Positions 60,226-64,000 of a stretch of DNA of 64,000 nt are shown here, one piece after another (positions within the stretch are counted from its first letter, which is position 1; every line of letters begins with the position of its first letter). The translations under genes were made by a program, and so were the position numbers. The stretch spans positions 1,508,199 through 1,572,198 of the forward strand of contig CP137667.1 of assembly GCA_037976565.1 (NCBI GenBank), in the 5' to 3' direction. A model generated the notes under the pieces. It was not told where the DNA came from, searched no databases, and saw only the letters and a program-made list of their open reading frames with translations. This DNA comes from Mesocentrotus franciscanus. Taxonomy: Eukaryota > Echinodermata > Echinoidea > Camarodonta > Strongylocentrotidae.

Positions 60226-60539
60226 CTAAAACAAAACAAAATAATAGGCGTATAGATGAAAACAAGAACAAGAACAATAAGAACAAACTATTCATCTGCT
60301 ATCTGCCTCAAAGTACATCTAGGAGATGGCATATGTATTTGTCTGCATCCGAAATGTGTTATTAATACGGCTAACTTCTACGTGAAATTCTACAACAAAA
60401 ACAATGTTCAAGGTTTAATGACCAGAGTGCTGTGAGGGGGACATGCCAGCATACAACATGTGCTATTGTGTGGCCTATTTTACTTATCATAATATGAATG
60501 GCCCTCTTGTGATGATGTGGTCTAGATAAACTAGACAAA

Positions 60540-61575
60540 TCATGTCACGTTCGCCGATGACAACCAGCTGTATGTGATTATGACAACCAAAGATAACGAA
60601 GGCTCTATATGCAGAAACTTAGCGAGGGCCTCTCCGATATCATGTCCTGTTCTTCTTCCAATAAACTCAAGTTCAATCAATCTAAGACTGAGGTACTACA
60701 CATCACCTCGCAGTTTACGAGTTCTTGAAGTCTGTCGCGCTTACATGCTGCTGGTGTTGACATCATATCTTGGAAAGTTGTTCGTAACCTCGGCGTCTCT
60801 GTTCATAATGTACTGAATATAAAACAACATATCAGGAATACTTGTCGGACGACTGATTTCGGCATCTCCAGGATTAGTAAACTTCGAAATTATTTGGACT
60901 GACAGTACGATTGACAGAACGATTGATCCATGCTTTTGTGACTTCTCATTTAGATTATTGTGACGGATTGTACTTTGGCTTGCCGAATTCCACCATTTCT
61001 CCACTTCAAAATATGCAAAACATGGCAGCCCGTCTCATCACCCAAACCAGGAAATATTAACACATAACTCGTATTCACAAATCTCTTCATTGGCTACCTA
61101 TTTTAATTTGCATTCATTTAAAGATTCTTTTGATAGTATTCAAAATTAATCATGGGTATGTTCCATCATATGTAAACAAACCTATTGTTCCATCACGTTC
61201 ATTAAGGTCAACAACACATGTTAATTTCCAATACGCCCCTAGTCCCCGAACCAATACCCGTTACGGTGATCGTGCTTTCGCGGTTGCAGCCCCTAACTTA
61301 TGGAATAGTTTACCGATTAGTATCCGTCAATCCCCATCCGTAGAGTCGTTTAAGGACAGTTTTGAAGTATTTTTTGTTTAATAGTAATTTTTAGAGCAGT
61401 TTTCTTTAAAGTAAGTTCCTAATTATGTTTAATTGTGATTATTAGAATTATGTATTATTATTGCTGTATGTTTACTTTACGTTGTATATTGTTTTCTTTA
61501 GCGCTTAGAAACATTGTATTAAATGCTTTATGAATGTAATTTATTGTTATTATTATTATTATTATTTTTGAGTTT
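60540..61575 (+). mobile_element. CR1/L2-type LINE relic
   Basis: Broken RT end starts with HVTFADDNQLYVIM (about 60544), followed by thumb-like pieces and an open C-terminus at 61130-61381 (KINHGYVPSYVNKP, NLWNSLPISIRQSPSVESFK). Ends in a TTA-repeat tail near 61545-61566. 5' truncated and dead. Confidence 0.82.
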
Positions 61576-62030
61576 GAGTTTGAGTTAGAGTTTGATTTAT
61601 TTATTCACGAAAATAAAAGCCTGCATTCAGCCGGATGGCTACTTTTCAGTAAGGCCGTGACCTACAAAGTATAAAATACAACTTATAAAAACATCAAACA
61701 TTTAAACGAAATGGTATTGTACAAAAGAAACAACAAACAAAGTAGGGGAAAAACAACTAAAAAAAAAGAGAAAGATGAATCATCCGACAAAACAGTTATA
61801 ACATTTGAACAAAGGCATCTAAATTGGCAATTAATCTGATTTGGAGTGGATGCTAGGTATAGCAGAGAAGCATTGTACAATACCGTTGGCGTTGACCGTC
61901 TAGAAGAAAGGTGGAGAAAATCATCTATTATCATAATTCTTAAAGCAATAAATAAATCATTACCTGTCTCTCTAAATTTTCGTGTTACACTAAGGGAATC
62001 TCAATATTAATTAAGAAACAGAGAAAGATT
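61576..62030 (-). mobile_element. LINE 3' fragment (minus orientation)
   Basis: GAGTTTGAGTTTGAGTTAGA followed by TTTATTTATTCACG is the inverse of a LINE 3' tail with an AATAAA signal. The body to the right is AT-rich with no intact RT. It abuts the 3' tail of the previous LINE tail to tail. Confidence 0.5.
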
Positions 62031-62449
62031 TATTCAGCTGCCAAAACCTCATACAATTTTTTTGAAACGGAGCCCATTGTATTGTGCCTCTAGTTACTTC
62101 ACCTCATTGCCTCAAGTACAACACGAACAGCTTTATTTTGCAATATTTGAAGTCTTTGCAAATCAGTGGAATTTCCATTTATCCAGATTATTCAGCAGTA
62201 ATCGAAATGTGGTTGAATAACTGTTTTATAAACCAAATAGACCATGGGCCAAGCCTCAAAATTCTTCAGTTCCGTGGTCTCCCCCTGGGAAGTACTTTAT
62301 TTTGTCCTAAATGATCAATGGACATATATCTAAGAACAATGGTCAAATGTTCCCATCTCCAAATTTGTGCATTTTTTCACAATTTTGATATAAAGTTGCA
62401 AAATGTAGCAGACAGCCATTCTGCAATGACGATGTCATAGCTGTTCCTT

Positions 62450-62590
62450 AATTGACCAATCACAGCTGGGGTCCTAGAGCCCAGAGTGCAATGGACCAAT
62501 CACAGTCCCTGTACTCTGAGTCTTTGTATGCATGCAGTGTCTGCTGCCATGGAGTGAGTGCAGTGCTTGCTACTGCAGCTATATAATCGC
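62450..62590 (+). promoter_or_regulatory. Promoter: two CCAAT boxes and a TATA box
   Basis: GACCAATCACAG occurs twice, with CCAAT at 62456-62460 and 62496-62500, exactly 40 bases apart. TATATAA at 62580-62586 follows 80 bases later. Expected transcription start is near 62610, about 50 bases before the proposed ATG. NF-Y sites paired upstream of a TATA box are a classic pol II promoter layout. Confidence 0.6.
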
Positions 62591-62659
62591 GCATGTTTAC
62601 ATGCGATTCACCGACAAAACTAAGATTGAGATGACCAGGAAGAAGCAAGAAAGATCAGG

Positions 62660-64000
62660 ACATGAAGGTAATTTATTGCTGTCATTTTAAAACTTTTTCA
62701 AAAGCATTTTCATGGTTAAACAGTGAAGTTTTCATCGGGTTTTAGACACATGACTGTTGGCCCAGTTTTTGCATTAGTATTTGTGTTACTGTTAAGGTAT
62801 CGGTTCTCTTGAGTGGGCTTATCTCTAAAAATCTCTTGATTTTACCCACATACTAATTATTCCCTTCATAAGATATACAGGCACTATACATGTAGGTAGG
62901 CTATCATCATGAAAATCATAAGAATATAAAAATAACTTTGTATGGTCTATATTTTGAAATAAGCAGACACTTTCACACGCATGCAAAAAAGCAAAGTTAG
63001 GCTTGCGCTTGGGCCTTTGGCCTTTTGGGGTCTTATAAATAATAGTTAATACTAGAAGTGGACACATGACCACCTCTAATGATTCTAAATTTTTCTAACA
63101 TCATTGTAAAAAAATTTGATTCACTCAAAGGCTCTACTTTAGTTACAATTGGTGACATCTGAATGGCAGTAAATTACAACGCGTAACGTATCGTACAATA
63201 AATTTCACTCACGGCCTTGTTGGAAAAACAAATACTTTAAAAGAAAATTAAATCTTGACTGTTGTCCCCCCTGGCAAGTGGCAACTATCCCAGTTTTATT
63301 CATTGTATGCACTTCTGTCTAACTGCGAGTGCTGAATCTCCATGCTCATACATGTAAGATAAGGACAGTACATGTAGGTGATAAACTGTTTACGGTTGAT
63401 CTCGTATGGTACATGAGTAATATAATATCTAATGACATATTAAAGTTCGAAGAAACATTATCGGGTGGAAATTATAAATAATAACACTTTGATTAAGCTA
63501 ATAGTAATGCCACTCAGAAAATAGCTTGGGTAGTCATTGACCACATTAACAAGTCAGCATTATGAAACAGTAATTTAGCTTTCAATCTTTTTAACTAAGA
63601 TGTTGAAAAATTATTTTTTCCACAATGAAAATCTGTGTAATCCTTTTTTTAGGAAAGGGACTGAACATGTGTTCGAATTGTATATAGGGCATTTCCTTTA
63701 TTACATGTAAAGCTTGGACCAATAATAATTTGTTTTCCTGTTTCTCTTTTTGTCTTTAGAAACTTGCTTCAGCCACAAAAACCAACGTTGTTCCACATGA
63801 GGCAGAGGAATCAGTGATAAAGGAGCCACCTTCGAAAATATCCGATAACTTTGACCAAGGCAATCAGATGAGCAATTGTGTTCAACCAAGGGTTTGGCAT
63901 ATTCTTCCTCTACAGTGTATCATATGTAGAAGAAACAAAACAGCTTATGACCATTTTATAAGGAAAAGAAAGAAGGAGAAATTAACTCTGTGTGAAACAA
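62660..64000 (+). CDS. Plus-strand gene start, partial (two exons; unknown product)
   Basis: Proposed ATG at 62660, giving only Met-Lys before a GTAATT donor at 62666. It joins to an exon starting after TTTAG at 63760, open to the window edge. The product begins MKKLASATKTNVVPHE and contains VQPRVWHILPLQCIICRRNK followed by a Lys/Arg-rich stretch. The C-x2-C with basic residues suggests a zinc-binding or nucleic-acid-binding segment, but I do not recognise a family. An in-frame TGA 33 bases upstream makes this the first Met. A longer upstream ATG frame does not join in phase. Could be a host gene or a DNA-transposon-related ORF. Confidence 0.5.

Noticed and set aside
62629..62665. Longer N-terminus for the plus-strand gene starting at an earlier ATG
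   Set aside because: Frames from the upstream ATGs end in a phase that meets a stop early in the next exon; only the ATG at 62660 joins the open frame.

Overview
This is a eukaryotic (animal) genomic scaffold piece: AT-rich, intron-rich and full of decayed transposons, with one 500-base run of N. Extracellular CUB/Ig coding exons, many non-LTR retrotransposon relics, a Penelope-like element and foldback transposons with minisatellite arms (the TU type known from sea urchins) point to a marine invertebrate deuterostome, most likely an echinoderm such as a sea urchin. That assignment is inference.

The main gene lies on the minus strand and is read from about 60.2 kb down to a stop codon at 6387-6389. 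I can follow about 30 short exons with GT/AG ends and consistent phases. In protein order: a CUB domain (60225-59391); a linker and second CUB (58765-54122); a linker and an Ig domain (53310-51148) beside a degenerate half Ig; CUB3 (50797-49762); CUB4 (45218-44226); then a run of five very similar linker + CUB cassettes down to 10740; and a Thr/Pro-rich stalk with two Cys/Asp/Gly-rich modules ending at 6387. Each CUB is split into a first-half exon (phase 1 to 0) and a second-half exon (phase 0 to 1) and is followed by a linker microexon of about 30 bases (phase 1 to 1). The cassette can therefore be duplicated in tandem without shifting frame. The product looks like a secreted or surface multi-CUB protein. 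Every CUB keeps only two common cysteines, one per half.

Two of the five similar cassettes (10108-15927 and 16428-22312) are almost identical and meet at the N gap. This looks more like an unmerged contig overlap (two alleles) than a real duplication, so the true locus may have one cassette fewer. The other cassettes are clearly diverged and so are older, real duplications. Because they share introns, they serve as empty-site controls: a TTAA element, a hAT-like MITE, a Helitron-like element and a foldback element are present in some units and absent from others at exactly matching positions.

The introns carry LINE remnants at 8.4-9.8, 27.9-30.5, 31.4-36.9 and 45.4-48.0 kb, nearly all antisense to the gene. 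A young Penelope-like element (37686-40442) has a 720-codon reverse transcriptase/GIY-YIG frame, inverted 145-base terminal repeats and a 12-base target duplication that copies a splice donor of the host gene. Region 52.1-58.1 kb is rich in palindromic elements and foldback structures.

Left of the gene (1-6386) I see only MITEs and repeats. Right of it (60.3-62.3 kb) are two LINE fragments. At 62.4-64 kb a plus-strand gene probably begins: two CCAAT boxes, a TATA box, a short first coding exon and an open second exon running off the window. It would be divergent from the CUB gene.
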